A DNA stretch of 64,000 bases from Spirochaetaceae bacterium (GTDB taxonomy: Bacteria; Spirochaetota; Leptospiria; Leptospirales; Leptonemataceae): the NCBI GenBank assembly GCA_002730875.1, contig PCBI01000015.1, positions 248,001-312,000 of the forward strand, given 5' to 3'. Shown here in pieces: positions 17,187-25,590 of the stretch. The position numbers and the translations under genes were made by a program. How positions within the stretch are numbered: the stretch's first letter is position 1; every line of letters starts with the position of its first letter. The notes below the pieces were generated by a model that did no database searches, was not told where the DNA came from, and was given only the letters and a program-made list of their open reading frames with translations.

Positions 17187-17214
17187 CAAAAAAGCCGGGA
17201 AGGATCCCGGCTTT
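17187..17214 (-). terminator. Intrinsic terminator after rplS
   Basis: A 9-bp stem AAAGCCGGG/CCCGGCTTT with loop ATCCTT is followed on the minus strand by a run of six T. It lies 26 nt after the rplS stop and closes the priA-to-rplS transcript. The ribosome-binding site of rnhB begins just past it. Confidence 0.85.
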
Positions 17215-17239
17215 CGTACTTCGACTCTTTGCGTCTGAT

Positions 17240-17797
17240 TTACTCTGCTTCGCTGGACGCTGGAGCTGGCGCTGCAGCCGCCTCTTCTTTCTTTTTGGCT
17301 TTCTTCTTTTTGCCGCCGGATTTCTTGGCTTTTGCGGCCGCCACGGCGCCTGCATCGAAGGCTTCTTTGATTCGGGCTGATTTGCCGGATCGTTTGCGTA
17401 GATAGAAAAGCTTGGCGCGGCGCACTTTACCTTTTCTGCTTACTTCGATCTTGGCGATGCTGGGCGAATGATAGGGAAAGATACGCTCTACGCCTACATC
17501 GTGGGAAACTCGACGCACGATGAAGGTCTTGGACAGCCCTTCGCCGCGGATGCTGATAACAGCTCCTTCGTACACCTGAATCCGCTCTTTGTCGCCTTCT
17601 GTAATCCTGTAGTGGACTTTTACGGTATCACCCACATTGAAGGAAGGCCATTCTTTGAAGTTGATATGGTCCCCTTTGGCAATGGTAGCCTGTCCGCCGT
17701 TTAGCGTAATCTGTACCATTTCAGCAGGAGCGGCCGCGGGTGTTTCTTCGGCGGTCTCTGCGGTCTGGTTCTCGTTATTTGTTTCTTCAGTGCTCAT
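17240..17797 (-). CDS. rplS: Large ribosomal subunit protein bL19 with extended ends
   Basis: The L19 core is clear: [54 protein letters not shown] and [17 protein letters not shown]. It binds near the 30S/50S interface. At 185 residues it is about 60 longer than typical: an N-terminal Glu/Thr/Ala-rich acidic extension (about 27 residues) and a C-terminal tail of alternating Lys and Ala stretches. Start ATG at 17797. It follows trmD after 173 bp, a gap with a small 5-bp hairpin (17837-17850) but no clear gene, and ends at the terminator at 17187. Confidence 0.96.
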   Translation of the reverse strand: MSTEETNNENQTAETAEETPAAAPAEMVQITLNGGQATIAKGDHINFKEWPSFNVGDTVKVHYRITEGDKERIQVYEGAVISIRGEGLSKTFIVRRVSHDVGVERIFPYHSPSIAKIEVSRKGKVRRAKLFYLRKRSGKSARIKEAFDAGAVAAAKAKKSGGKKKKAKKKEEAAAAPAPASSEAE

Positions 17798-17970
17798 CTC
17801 AATACTCCTGGTTCAGTCTGGCAAACCATCATCCCGGAGGCTAAAGCCTCTCTATTTGTTAGCTCACCCGGCCAATGTGTCTCAGGTGAACGTTCCGGGC
17901 TTTTCCCGGTTCTATGCCCGTTTCCGGCATTTTGGCCAAGGGGCCGATTCTTCCGTATCACAGAAGAGTA

Positions 17971-18627
17971 TTATTGCATCTTCTCACTGAGCTTCAGGCT
18001 CTGTTCCTTTCTCCATTGCTCGATCTTTCCATGATCGCCGGAGAGCAAAATCGGAGGCACTTCCCAGTCCTGATATTCCGGAGGCCGCGTATATTGCGGA
18101 TACTCCAGCGCTCCTTCCACTTCGTGGCTTTCTTCCTGGTGACTCTCATCGGAGCCCATGAAACCAGGAATGAGGCGGCTCACGCTTTCCAGAAAGCATA
18201 TAGCCGCAGCATCTCCGGAGCCAAGTATGAAATCTCCCAGAGAAATCTGGTAATCCACCAGATTCGCCGCCACGCGCTCGTCCACTCCTTCGAAATAACC
18301 AGATACCAGAGTCAGTCCCGGTAGACTGGAAAACGAGCGCACCATTTGCTGATTCAGACGTTTACCCCGGGGAGTGAATAACACCACCGGGTACTGATCC
18401 GGAAAGCTTTGAATGGCGCGATGGATGGGGCCTACCTGGAGCACCATCCCCGGGCCACCGCCATAGGGCAAATCATCAATACGACCGCCTCGCCCCGGAT
18501 CGGCATAGTGCCGAAGCTGTCTGAACCGCAGTTCCAGCAAGGCTTTTTTAAGTCCTTTTGAAGGCAAGCCACTTTCAAGGAAGTAACGGTAGCGTTCCGG
18601 AAAAAGTGTTACTATTTGAAAGACCAT
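17971..18627 (-). CDS. trmD: tRNA (guanine37-N1)-methyltransferase TrmD
   Basis: SPOUT methyltransferase that makes m1G37 in tRNAs to prevent frameshifting. From the ATG at 18627 the product begins MVFQIVTLFPERY, as in the family; the frame stays open further upstream but that part is antisense-like inside rimM. Motifs: DDLPYGGGPGMVLQVGP, VVLFTPRGK, LVSGYFEGVDERV and ISLGDFILGSGDAAA, the trefoil-knot SAM site. 218 residues is slightly short but complete. It lies 7 nt after rimM ends; an ATG at 18648 would overlap it. Confidence 0.96.
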   Translation of the reverse strand: MVFQIVTLFPERYRYFLESGLPSKGLKKALLELRFRQLRHYADPGRGGRIDDLPYGGGPGMVLQVGPIHRAIQSFPDQYPVVLFTPRGKRLNQQMVRSFSSLPGLTLVSGYFEGVDERVAANLVDYQISLGDFILGSGDAAAICFLESVSRLIPGFMGSDESHQEESHEVEGALEYPQYTRPPEYQDWEVPPILLSGDHGKIEQWRKEQSLKLSEKMQ

Positions 18628-18634
18628 TTTGGGT

Positions 18635-19234
18635 TCAGTTCGATGCATCTCCGGAGTTCGGCTCGGAATCCGGATCCAGAGAAAGGAGGTCCGAAAAGAC
18701 CACCAGTCGAGCCCGGGTGTCCACATGGGCATGGGGTTCGGTAAGGGGCACCAGAATCCTTCGTCCGTCAAGCTCCACGTCCAGGATTCCGTGGGCGCCG
18801 GTTTCCGAATACCCGCGGATTTTTCCGTCCGTTCTACCGCTGGCTTCATCCCGGCAATCGAATCCCAGGAGGTCAAAAAGGAAGAGATCCTCATCGCTGC
18901 CGCTGGACAGAAGCTCAGTGCGATCTACAAAAACCCAGAAGCCCCGGAAACCTTCGGTCTCGGAGGGCGGCGGCGTTGCGCTACTGATGGAGATTCGTCC
19001 GCGTCCGGCCGTGATATTCCCTTGTTTCTGAATGCTGGATTCTACTGCGCTGGCCGGCAAGCTTTCCAGCTCACCATCGCCAGGAGGACGGTCCGGGGTA
19101 CCTGCAGGCGCCAGGAGATAGGCGTTAAAGGTTGATGGTAACGATGGCAGTCCGTCACCGGGACATGTGCAAGAGTACAGGGACTTCCCTGTATGAATGA
19201 GTTTCTTGATTCGGGCGACGGATATGTAGGACAC
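18635..19234 (-). CDS. rimM: Ribosome maturation factor RimM
   Basis: Binds ribosomal protein S19 during 30S maturation. The N-terminal barrel starts YISVARIKKLIHTGKSLY; the central and C-terminal PRC-like part shows FRGFWVFVDRTELLS, YSETGAHGILDVELDGRRILVPL and VVFSDLLSL. The middle (about 40-90) is Pro/Ser/Gly rich and longer than usual. The start is a GTG immediately following the khpA stop (TGA GTG). Gene order khpA-rimM-trmD-rplS is conserved in many bacteria and supports the call. Sequence conservation is low, so confidence comes largely from context. Confidence 0.88.
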   Translation of the reverse strand: MSYISVARIKKLIHTGKSLYSCTCPGDGLPSLPSTFNAYLLAPAGTPDRPPGDGELESLPASAVESSIQKQGNITAGRGRISISSATPPPSETEGFRGFWVFVDRTELLSSGSDEDLFLFDLLGFDCRDEASGRTDGKIRGYSETGAHGILDVELDGRRILVPLTEPHAHVDTRARLVVFSDLLSLDPDSEPNSGDASN

Positions 19235-19474
19235 TCAGTCGATGATTTCTACGCTATAGTTGGCATCATCTTTCAGCCCAATAGCGTTTACTACGTTCCT
19301 GAGGGCCCGCGCAACGCTTCCAGACTTTCCAATGACTTTTCCCACGTCCTCATCGGCAACACGAACCTCGATGATGGACTCTTCGGGTCCTTCGATTTCG
19401 TTCAGTTTCAATTGATCGGGCTGGGAAACAATGTTTTCCAGTACATATTCAATGAAGTCGGTTGCCTGGGACAT
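19235..19474 (-). CDS. khpA: KH-domain RNA-binding protein KhpA
   Basis: 79-residue single KH domain with the GKSG loop in DVGKVIGKSGSVARALRN, matching YlqC/KhpA. These proteins bind RNA, often as a partner of KhpB/Jag, and affect cell shape and small-RNA regulation. ATG start at 19474, 23 nt after rpsP. Its place between rpsP and rimM is the common arrangement in Firmicutes and spirochetes. Confidence 0.95.
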   Translation of the reverse strand: MSQATDFIEYVLENIVSQPDQLKLNEIEGPEESIIEVRVADEDVGKVIGKSGSVARALRNVVNAIGLKDDANYSVEIID

Positions 19475-19497
19475 GGGAAACTCCTTCGATTCCGAGA

Positions 19498-19740
19498 TTA
19501 GTTCAGCAGACCTTGCTTTTTAAGCAGGGAGCGAACGGAGTCAGTGGGCTGAGCGCCAGATTCCAGCCAGTGCTTCACTCGGTCTTCTTTCAGAACACAA
19601 GAGGCATCAAAGGCCACTGGATTGTAGTAGCCGATTTGCTCGATGAACCGGCCATCTCGGGGGTATCGGGAGTCTGCCGCTACAATTCTGTAGAAAGGCT
19701 TCTTCCGGGTTCCGTATCTCTGTAAACGAATTTTAACCAC
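19498..19740 (-). CDS. rpsP: Small ribosomal subunit protein bS16
   Basis: 80 residues with the diagnostic start [24 protein letters not shown] and [13 protein letters not shown]. Start codon is GTG (19740), 11 nt after the rpe stop. The C-terminus [13 protein letters not shown] is typical. Part of the rpsP-khpA-rimM-trmD-rplS run. Confidence 0.97.
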   Translation of the reverse strand: MVKIRLQRYGTRKKPFYRIVAADSRYPRDGRFIEQIGYYNPVAFDASCVLKEDRVKHWLESGAQPTDSVRSLLKKQGLLN

Positions 19741-19751
19741 AAACCGAGAAA

Positions 19752-20420
19752 TTATGACGCATGTTTGCTGTCAACAGAAACTGATGCAGCATCCCGCAAT
19801 CGGGCAATATTGCCGGCAATATCACCGCCTTTGAAGCATGCCGAGCCCGTCACTATGCGTCGAGCGCCGGCCTGCAGGATACGCCCTATGTTGGAGGCAT
19901 CGATTCCGCCATCCACTTCAATCGTAATGTCTCGATCCCCGATCATGGCTGCCAGCTTTTCGATCTTGCCCAGGCTGGATTCGATGAAGCTCTGACCGTA
20001 AAAGCCCGGTTCCACGCTCATGATCAGCACCAGGTCGATTTCATCCAGCAGGTAATCCAGGCTGGATAATGGGGTGGCCGGGTTCAATGATACGCCGGCC
20101 TTGATTCCCTGCTTTCGGATTTCGCGGGCCAATCGAACGCCAAAATCGGTGGCTTCCACATGGAACGTTATATTGGCCGGTTCCAGCGGGAAATACTTGG
20201 GCACTTCTTTTTCTGGCTGAGTCACCATAAGATGCACATCCAGCGGGATGCTCGTATGCTGCTTAAGAATCTTTGTGTAAAGTTCCCCGAAGGAAAGCGT
20301 GGGCACGAAATGACCATCCATTACATCCATATGCAGATACTCTACACGACCTTCCAGCTCCTGTAGGCTGGATTTCATGTCCGTAAGATCGGCAGCCAGT
20401 ATTGAAGGTGATAAATCCAT
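19752..20420 (-). CDS. rpe: Ribulose-phosphate 3-epimerase
   Basis: Interconverts ribulose-5-phosphate and xylulose-5-phosphate in the pentose phosphate pathway. TIM-barrel landmarks: [32 protein letters not shown] (metal-binding His and Asp), [35 protein letters not shown] and [13 protein letters not shown]. 222 residues, complete. The 90-bp gap after the PASTA-protein gene has no clear hairpin, so rpe is probably cotranscribed with priA-fmt upstream and rpsP downstream. Confidence 0.96.
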   Translation of the reverse strand: MDLSPSILAADLTDMKSSLQELEGRVEYLHMDVMDGHFVPTLSFGELYTKILKQHTSIPLDVHLMVTQPEKEVPKYFPLEPANITFHVEATDFGVRLAREIRKQGIKAGVSLNPATPLSSLDYLLDEIDLVLIMSVEPGFYGQSFIESSLGKIEKLAAMIGDRDITIEVDGGIDASNIGRILQAGARRIVTGSACFKGGDIAGNIARLRDAASVSVDSKHAS

Positions 20421-20510
20421 AGTTATGCTCTAATTTCTCTCTTTACCGGTCTTAATGTCCGCTCGTCCCGCGGCGAAGCCGCTTTGGGTCAGCCCTGAAA
20501 CCGTATCGTA

Positions 20511-21500
20511 TCAGCCGGAGAAATCCGGGCTCAGGACCTTCCTGCTAACTACTTTGTTCTCGCACCGCAATTCCAAAACCTCGGTGTTTCTTCTGAAGAA
20601 AACTACGGTCGCTTTCTCTGACGATAGTTTCTGGCGGAAGATTGCTTTTCTGCTTTGTGGGTCGCTTTCCGGATAATGGTACAGCGAACACATTTTTTCG
20701 CCCCGATATTCCGCGGGAATTTCCACGGTTTCTTGCTCATAGCCGGAGGCGAAAGCAGCCGAAGGCTTCTGAAAAAAGACGTCCAGTTCGTACTGATCCT
20801 TGCCGGTCAGGCGGGCATCCGCCACTCTTCCCTGCTCTGCGGGTCTTGTGGGGCTCAGGATTTCTTTGATCGTGAATGATGCGCCGGTGCGAAGTAAGAA
20901 CTCATAAGCCAGATCTACTGGCAGTTCCTTGAGCTCCGACGGAGTGATCTGCTTGCCACGATAGGCGTTGGATGTGGCGACCAGGAAATCCACCGGAAAA
21001 TCCGGATCTACTTTTTGACCTGGAAGGGGCGACTGCGCCAGGATTGTTCCGTCCGGTACGCCGTCATCAAATACGTAGGACGTGGAGCCCCGGGCCAGGG
21101 AGTACACCTGGTCGCCGATCACAATCCGTTCCAGCGCAGCGCTAATACCGGCCTGGCCGGTTCCCACCAGATCAGGGACGGTAAGAAGCGGCTGATGCTG
21201 GTTAACAACCAGACGTAGACTCTGCCGCGGCTCGACGATGGTTCCCGGGCTGATGCTTTGATCCAGGATTATACCTTCCGGTCTGTCCGGGAAGTTACGC
21301 TTTTCGATCTCAACTCGCAGCCGACGACGATGCAGATCGTTATGGACGTTTATGTAATACTGTCCTCGGTAATCCTGCAGGGAAAAGCTGCCGGGATCTT
21401 CCGATCGGATCAAGAAGATGGTTACGGTTATCAGGACAAAGACCGCGGCCGCAACAATGACAGGAAATAGTGTTTGTAAAAGGCTCTTTAAGTATTGCAC
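20511..21500 (-). CDS. Membrane-anchored PASTA-domain protein
   Basis: One N-terminal membrane helix (LFPVIVAAAVFVLITVTIFLI) anchors a periplasmic part with two to three PASTA-like units: GIILDQSISPGTIVEPRQSL, VPDLVGTGQAG with GTILAQSPLPGQKVDPDFPV, and a weaker third. PASTA domains bind muropeptides or act as spacers in Ser/Thr kinases and PBPs; no kinase or transpeptidase is attached here. I choose the GTG at 21500 because GGAG lies 7 nt upstream; a TTG at 21524 lacks a Shine-Dalgarno sequence. The start follows the fmt stop by one base. In this operon it sits between fmt and rpe. Confidence 0.85.
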   Translation of the reverse strand: MQYLKSLLQTLFPVIVAAAVFVLITVTIFLIRSEDPGSFSLQDYRGQYYINVHNDLHRRRLRVEIEKRNFPDRPEGIILDQSISPGTIVEPRQSLRLVVNQHQPLLTVPDLVGTGQAGISAALERIVIGDQVYSLARGSTSYVFDDGVPDGTILAQSPLPGQKVDPDFPVDFLVATSNAYRGKQITPSELKELPVDLAYEFLLRTGASFTIKEILSPTRPAEQGRVADARLTGKDQYELDVFFQKPSAAFASGYEQETVEIPAEYRGEKMCSLYHYPESDPQSRKAIFRQKLSSEKATVVFFRRNTEVLELRCENKVVSRKVLSPDFSG

Positions 21501-21501
21501 T

Positions 21502-22518
21502 TCAGATCTCCGCTGGAATGACAAATCGCTGACCGGAACCCACTTTGTGACCGTTCAGAAAGGAAACCGCATCCATCTGTTTCTTGTTCTGCGGCTGCAG
21601 GGATAGAATCTGCAAGGCCTGGTTATTTCCGGTGACCACCAGAAGAGCCGGGCTGCCATCCAGTCTAAAAGACAGCAGATCTCCAGGGGCTGCTGCCATC
21701 AATTGCTTTTCATCCTGGAGGGTCTGGAGTTGCTCTGCGGAAAGCAGCTTGCTTCGGTAGATTTTGAAAAGCCGACCCGCCTGCCCCGGGTCGTCACCCC
21801 GGTCCCCCTCCACAAGCACCGTCCGGGCGGTAGGTCGCGGGTTCATGCCTCGGATTTGATTATGCAGATGCAGAGGGCTCTGCTTCCAGTCCAGGTAGCT
21901 GTGTTCGGGTAATATCTTTCGGCAATAAGTGGCTTTGCTTTCGTCCTGGGCGGTGGCCCGGGGAGCCAATTCTTCCAGGCGCGGTAGCGTGTCCAGGACC
22001 AGCTGGATGCCCGCCGGAAGCATCTTCTCGGTGAGTTCCAGGGCCGTTTCTTCGGGATCGATGGGCAGGGATTTTTCCGCCACTACGTTGCCACAGTCCA
22101 TCTTCTGGGAAACGAACTGAAAGGACCATCCTGTAGTTGTCAGTCCCTGGAGAATGGCGCTTTGTATGGGGCTTGCTCCCCGGAGTTCGGGAAGCAAGGA
22201 AGCGTGCAGATTGAAGATCCCGATCTTTCCCAGCGAAAGAAACCCTTCCGGCAATATGGAGCCATAGGCAAATACAATGACTGCATCTACTTCCGTATTG
22301 CGAATCTCATCCAGGATTTCGGCCGGCTTTTCCGGCCGCAGAAGGGGAAGTCCCGCTTCCAGAGCTGCCTGGCTAACAGGGGAAGGTTGCGGCGTTCCGG
22401 AGCGTCCCTTTGGTCGATCCGGGTTGGAGATTACGTATTTGATCTCATAACCCGCCTGGATCAGCGCCTTCAGTAGCTCCGCGCTGATTTCCGGTGTTCC
22501 CATGTATCCTATTTTCAT
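21502..22518 (-). CDS. fmt: Methionyl-tRNA formyltransferase
   Basis: Formylates initiator Met-tRNA using 10-formyl-THF. N-terminal Rossmann fold KIGYMGTPEISAELL; the active-site segment NLHASLLPELRGASPIQ supplies Asn and His, and the later KMDCGNV supplies Asp. The C-terminal OB-like domain shows YRSKLLS, PGDLLSFR and LQILSLQPQNKKQMDAV. 338 residues. The start ATG overlaps the priA stop (ATGA). A def gene, often next door, is not in this window. Confidence 0.95.
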   Translation of the reverse strand: MKIGYMGTPEISAELLKALIQAGYEIKYVISNPDRPKGRSGTPQPSPVSQAALEAGLPLLRPEKPAEILDEIRNTEVDAVIVFAYGSILPEGFLSLGKIGIFNLHASLLPELRGASPIQSAILQGLTTTGWSFQFVSQKMDCGNVVAEKSLPIDPEETALELTEKMLPAGIQLVLDTLPRLEELAPRATAQDESKATYCRKILPEHSYLDWKQSPLHLHNQIRGMNPRPTARTVLVEGDRGDDPGQAGRLFKIYRSKLLSAEQLQTLQDEKQLMAAAPGDLLSFRLDGSPALLVVTGNNQALQILSLQPQNKKQMDAVSFLNGHKVGSGQRFVIPAEI

Positions 22519-24512
22519 ACTACGTCCTGTGGATCCGGTTCAAATTCCAGGTGGCCCTTTCTGAGTCCAGGACGAAAGGAAGTCAAAACCTCCCGTAATC
22601 TGGATCGAATTCTTTCGTAGCTTCGGGTCTTTAGGAGAATATGCATTCTGTACTGATCGTGGATTCGTTCGATGGGCGCCGGAGCGGGACCGAGAAGCTG
22701 CATTTGACTCTCCAGTTCCTCAGAGAAAGCGGACTCCAGCAGCTCGGCCAGCTCATCTATCTTTTGCTCGGCGTACTCCTGCTCCGGTGAACGAATCAGA
22801 AATCGTAGCAATCGGCAAAAGGGCGGATAGTTTGTGGCATTTCGCAGAGCCAGCTCTTCCTGATAGAAGCGATGATAATCCTGGGCTGCGGCCATATGAA
22901 TTACCGGATGCTCCGGGTTCAGCGCTTCGATTAATACTCGACCGTGGAACTGACCGCGCCCCGCTCGGCCCGCGACCTGCATCAGAAGCGAAAAGGTTCG
23001 CTCCTGGGCCCGGTAATCGGAAAGCATGAGCCCCTGATCCGCCTGGAGAACTCCGACCAGGGTTACATCCGGCGCATCCAGCCCTTTCGCTATCATCTGA
23101 GTTCCCATTAGTATATCCAATTCTTTGTTGAAGAATCGTTGCAGAGAATCCTGCAGGTTCTTGCCGCCTCTGGATGTGTCCGTATCCACTCGTTCTATGC
23201 GCGCATCCAGAAACCTGGAGCCCAGGAACTCTTCCAGACGCTGGACGCCGGTGCCGCTGGATTTGGTCCTGGAACCGCATTCGGGACAATTGCCGTCGTT
23301 TCGCGCGGAATAGCTACAGTAGTGGCAGAGTAGAATATCCGGTCGATGGAAGTGCAAGGTAACGGAGCAGCGGGGACATTTCAGGGTGCTTGCGCAGCTT
23401 TCGCAATAAATGAAAGGCTGGTATCCTCTGCGATTCAATAGCAGAATTGTCTGCTGGCCGTTCTTCAGGTTCTTTTCGATTTCCGTAATCAACTGACCGG
23501 AGATGGGATTCTGATTCAGAGGAGCCTGAACCACCTGCACCTGCGGCAGGCTACCGGAGGCCCGTCCTTTGATTTCATGATATTGAAAATGGTCCGGATG
23601 GGTCTGGCAGGCACGGCGGCTTTCCAGCCGGGGCGTGGCCGAACCGGCGATGATCATGGAATCGTTTTCGGTGGCGATCCATCGCGCCAGCAGTCGCGCA
23701 TCGTACCGGGGAGCGCTATTCTCTCTATAAGAACTGTCGTGCTCCTCATCGACTATGATGTACTTCAAGTTGGAAACAGGCGCAAATATGGCCGACCGGG
23801 TACCCACTACCAGGTTGCGTTTTCCCTGCAACACCGAGAGATAGTTCAGGAATCGTTCCCGCCCGGCCAGACCTGAATGCAGCAGCGCGATGGCCGATCC
23901 GAAAACCTCCTGCAGCCGCTGAATCATCTGCACGGTCAGGGCGATTTCCGGTACCAGCAAAAGGACTCCCCTTCCTTCGAGATAGGCGTCCCGCATCAGA
24001 TGGATGTAGATCTCGGTTTTTCCCGAACCTGTGATTCCATGCAGCAGGTGCATCTTTCCGGCCGAATGATGATTTCGAATGTCGTCGTAGATGATTTTCT
24101 GTTCCGCATTCAGGTTATGACGGGGCCTCGGCTGCGGCGGCGCCGGTACATCCGGAATCCTGAGCTTCCTGGTGGCTTTCCGTAGAAAGGAAGCCGGGGG
24201 CGCCGGAAGCATCTTGAACAAGCCTTCTCCGGGTCCGCAGATGTAGTAATCGGCGATGCGATGGGCAAGCTGAATCTGACTGGAGGTGAGCAACGGTTCT
24301 GAGTCAAGGACGCTACCAATATCAAGAACACGGTCCGTATCGGCGTGTTTTCCGATTTCTGTTACGATTCCGATTTCCGGCCTACCATTCAGACTCACTT
24401 CTACACGCGAGCCAATTGTAAGTCCCTGCTCTTCCTGTTCGGGTAGTATGCGATAGGACAGGGCCTGCTCCAGCGGTAGCCGGAACAGAAGCTTTGCGAA
24501 CCGGTCGAACAC
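22515..24512 (-). CDS. priA: Primosomal replication restart helicase PriA
   Basis: Restarts stalled replication forks. The N-terminal 3'BD domain (LPLEQALSYRIL, GSRVEVSLNGRPEIGIV) is followed by the helicase core: GITGSGKTEIY (Walker A), VDEEHDSSYRENSAPRYDARLLA (Walker B and motif), and GSATPRLES. The zinc region has eight Cys in CESC, CPRC, CHYC and CPECG. Then ERVDTDTSRGG, GTQMIAKGLDAPDVTLVG and AGRAGRG. 665 residues, slightly short of E. coli. Start is GTG directly after the stop of the UDG-like gene. Confidence 0.95.
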   Translation of the reverse strand: MFDRFAKLLFRLPLEQALSYRILPEQEEQGLTIGSRVEVSLNGRPEIGIVTEIGKHADTDRVLDIGSVLDSEPLLTSSQIQLAHRIADYYICGPGEGLFKMLPAPPASFLRKATRKLRIPDVPAPPQPRPRHNLNAEQKIIYDDIRNHHSAGKMHLLHGITGSGKTEIYIHLMRDAYLEGRGVLLLVPEIALTVQMIQRLQEVFGSAIALLHSGLAGRERFLNYLSVLQGKRNLVVGTRSAIFAPVSNLKYIIVDEEHDSSYRENSAPRYDARLLARWIATENDSMIIAGSATPRLESRRACQTHPDHFQYHEIKGRASGSLPQVQVVQAPLNQNPISGQLITEIEKNLKNGQQTILLLNRRGYQPFIYCESCASTLKCPRCSVTLHFHRPDILLCHYCSYSARNDGNCPECGSRTKSSGTGVQRLEEFLGSRFLDARIERVDTDTSRGGKNLQDSLQRFFNKELDILMGTQMIAKGLDAPDVTLVGVLQADQGLMLSDYRAQERTFSLLMQVAGRAGRGQFHGRVLIEALNPEHPVIHMAAAQDYHRFYQEELALRNATNYPPFCRLLRFLIRSPEQEYAEQKIDELAELLESAFSEELESQMQLLGPAPAPIERIHDQYRMHILLKTRSYERIRSRLREVLTSFRPGLRKGHLEFEPDPQDVV

Positions 24513-25463
24513 CTAGCGAATACCCGGAGTGGACAGCGCTTTTTCCAGGTTGGCCAGAATCTGTTTTTTGATCTGAATCTCCTGATCACGAGCCTTCTTG
24601 TACGCTTCCTGATCGCCGGAGCTCTGGGCCTTTTTTGTTCGCGCCTCCAGCGATAGTATCGCCGCCGGGCTTCGCAGCACGGTGGCGCCCACCTGAACGG
24701 TATTTACGGGCATGGGAATCAATTCGCCGCTTTCCGAGAACTGTTTTGCTCCTTCTTCGCCGAATAGCAGAATGGCCGCCGGTCCTGTGATCAAAGCGAG
24801 TTTGATGCTTTCTCTCTTTATGGTGTCTTCCAGGTGAGTCAGGCAATTCAGGGTTCTTTCATTCCAGTCATCGGCAGTGCTTGTTTCGGCTACAAAATGG
24901 CAGGCGGGTAATTGCTGGAAATGCAGGTCCTCCATGGAGAAGCCCAATCGCTCAATCATTCGCTTAAACAAATCGTCCTCTTGTTCGGTGGCGAAGTGGA
25001 GTTTTTCGCTACGGTCCCGGCCATCGGCGTTTTTGGCGAATGGTCCTTCGAAGTGGATGACAAGTATCGGTTTGCGGCCCCGGATGTAGAACCTTCGCGT
25101 GGCATAGATTCGGTCCTTGCAAAGTGTGCATTTCTGATTCGCAGCCAGGTGCATGCTTTCGCCGACTGGCGGTTCAGGGAACGCTTTTCTGCCCGGCGCC
25201 TGGGCTTTCGGGGTAGAGCCGGCGCCCGGCGATTTTGCCGGGATGGCCTGCAGGCTTCTTTCTGCGGTATCGTGGGCTGTGCGCAGCAGCGCTCCGATGC
25301 CCGCAAAGTCGAAATGCTCGGGATGGGTCTGCCCTTCCAGATTCCAGAGCAGATCTTCATTTTCCAGGACCGCATGAAGATCGTCCAGGATCTCCTGCAT
25401 TTGCTGCAGACCGGTGGCGCCTTCGGTCCGGGGAGTGCTTTCCGTGTTCACTGTTTCAGTCAT
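24513..25463 (-). CDS. Divergent relative of family 4 uracil-DNA glycosylase
   Basis: Long disordered N-terminus (about 100 residues, Ala/Pro/Lys rich) then a core recalling the UdgA/family 4 UDG fold. Four Cys are placed as in the iron-sulfur enzymes: CTLC (112, 115), then C188 in LPACHF and C207 in LNCLTHLE. The helix-strand IKLALITGPAAILLFGEEG matches the family's PxVVLLLGxxA segment. However, the uracil-binding GEAPG motif is replaced by VIHFEGPFAKNADG, so glycosylase activity is doubtful. ATG at 25463 used; an upstream TTG adds four residues. It abuts priA and may work with the restart primosome. Confidence 0.65.
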   Translation of the reverse strand: MTETVNTESTPRTEGATGLQQMQEILDDLHAVLENEDLLWNLEGQTHPEHFDFAGIGALLRTAHDTAERSLQAIPAKSPGAGSTPKAQAPGRKAFPEPPVGESMHLAANQKCTLCKDRIYATRRFYIRGRKPILVIHFEGPFAKNADGRDRSEKLHFATEQEDDLFKRMIERLGFSMEDLHFQQLPACHFVAETSTADDWNERTLNCLTHLEDTIKRESIKLALITGPAAILLFGEEGAKQFSESGELIPMPVNTVQVGATVLRSPAAILSLEARTKKAQSSGDQEAYKKARDQEIQIKKQILANLEKALSTPGIR

Positions 25464-25590
25464 TTTGATCCGCAAGGTGTTGCCTATTTCCGGCTCCGGA
25501 AATGACAGTACGCGCTACAAACAGGAAAAGAAAGACTCAATCGACTGCAAGCAAGAAAAGCCGGCCAACCCGCCGATGAACAACTGCACC

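Noticed and set aside
18628..18894. N-terminal extension of trmD into rimM
   Set aside because: Extra 89 residues are Trp/Pro/Arg rich and overlap the rimM frame; the family starts at the ATG at 18627.
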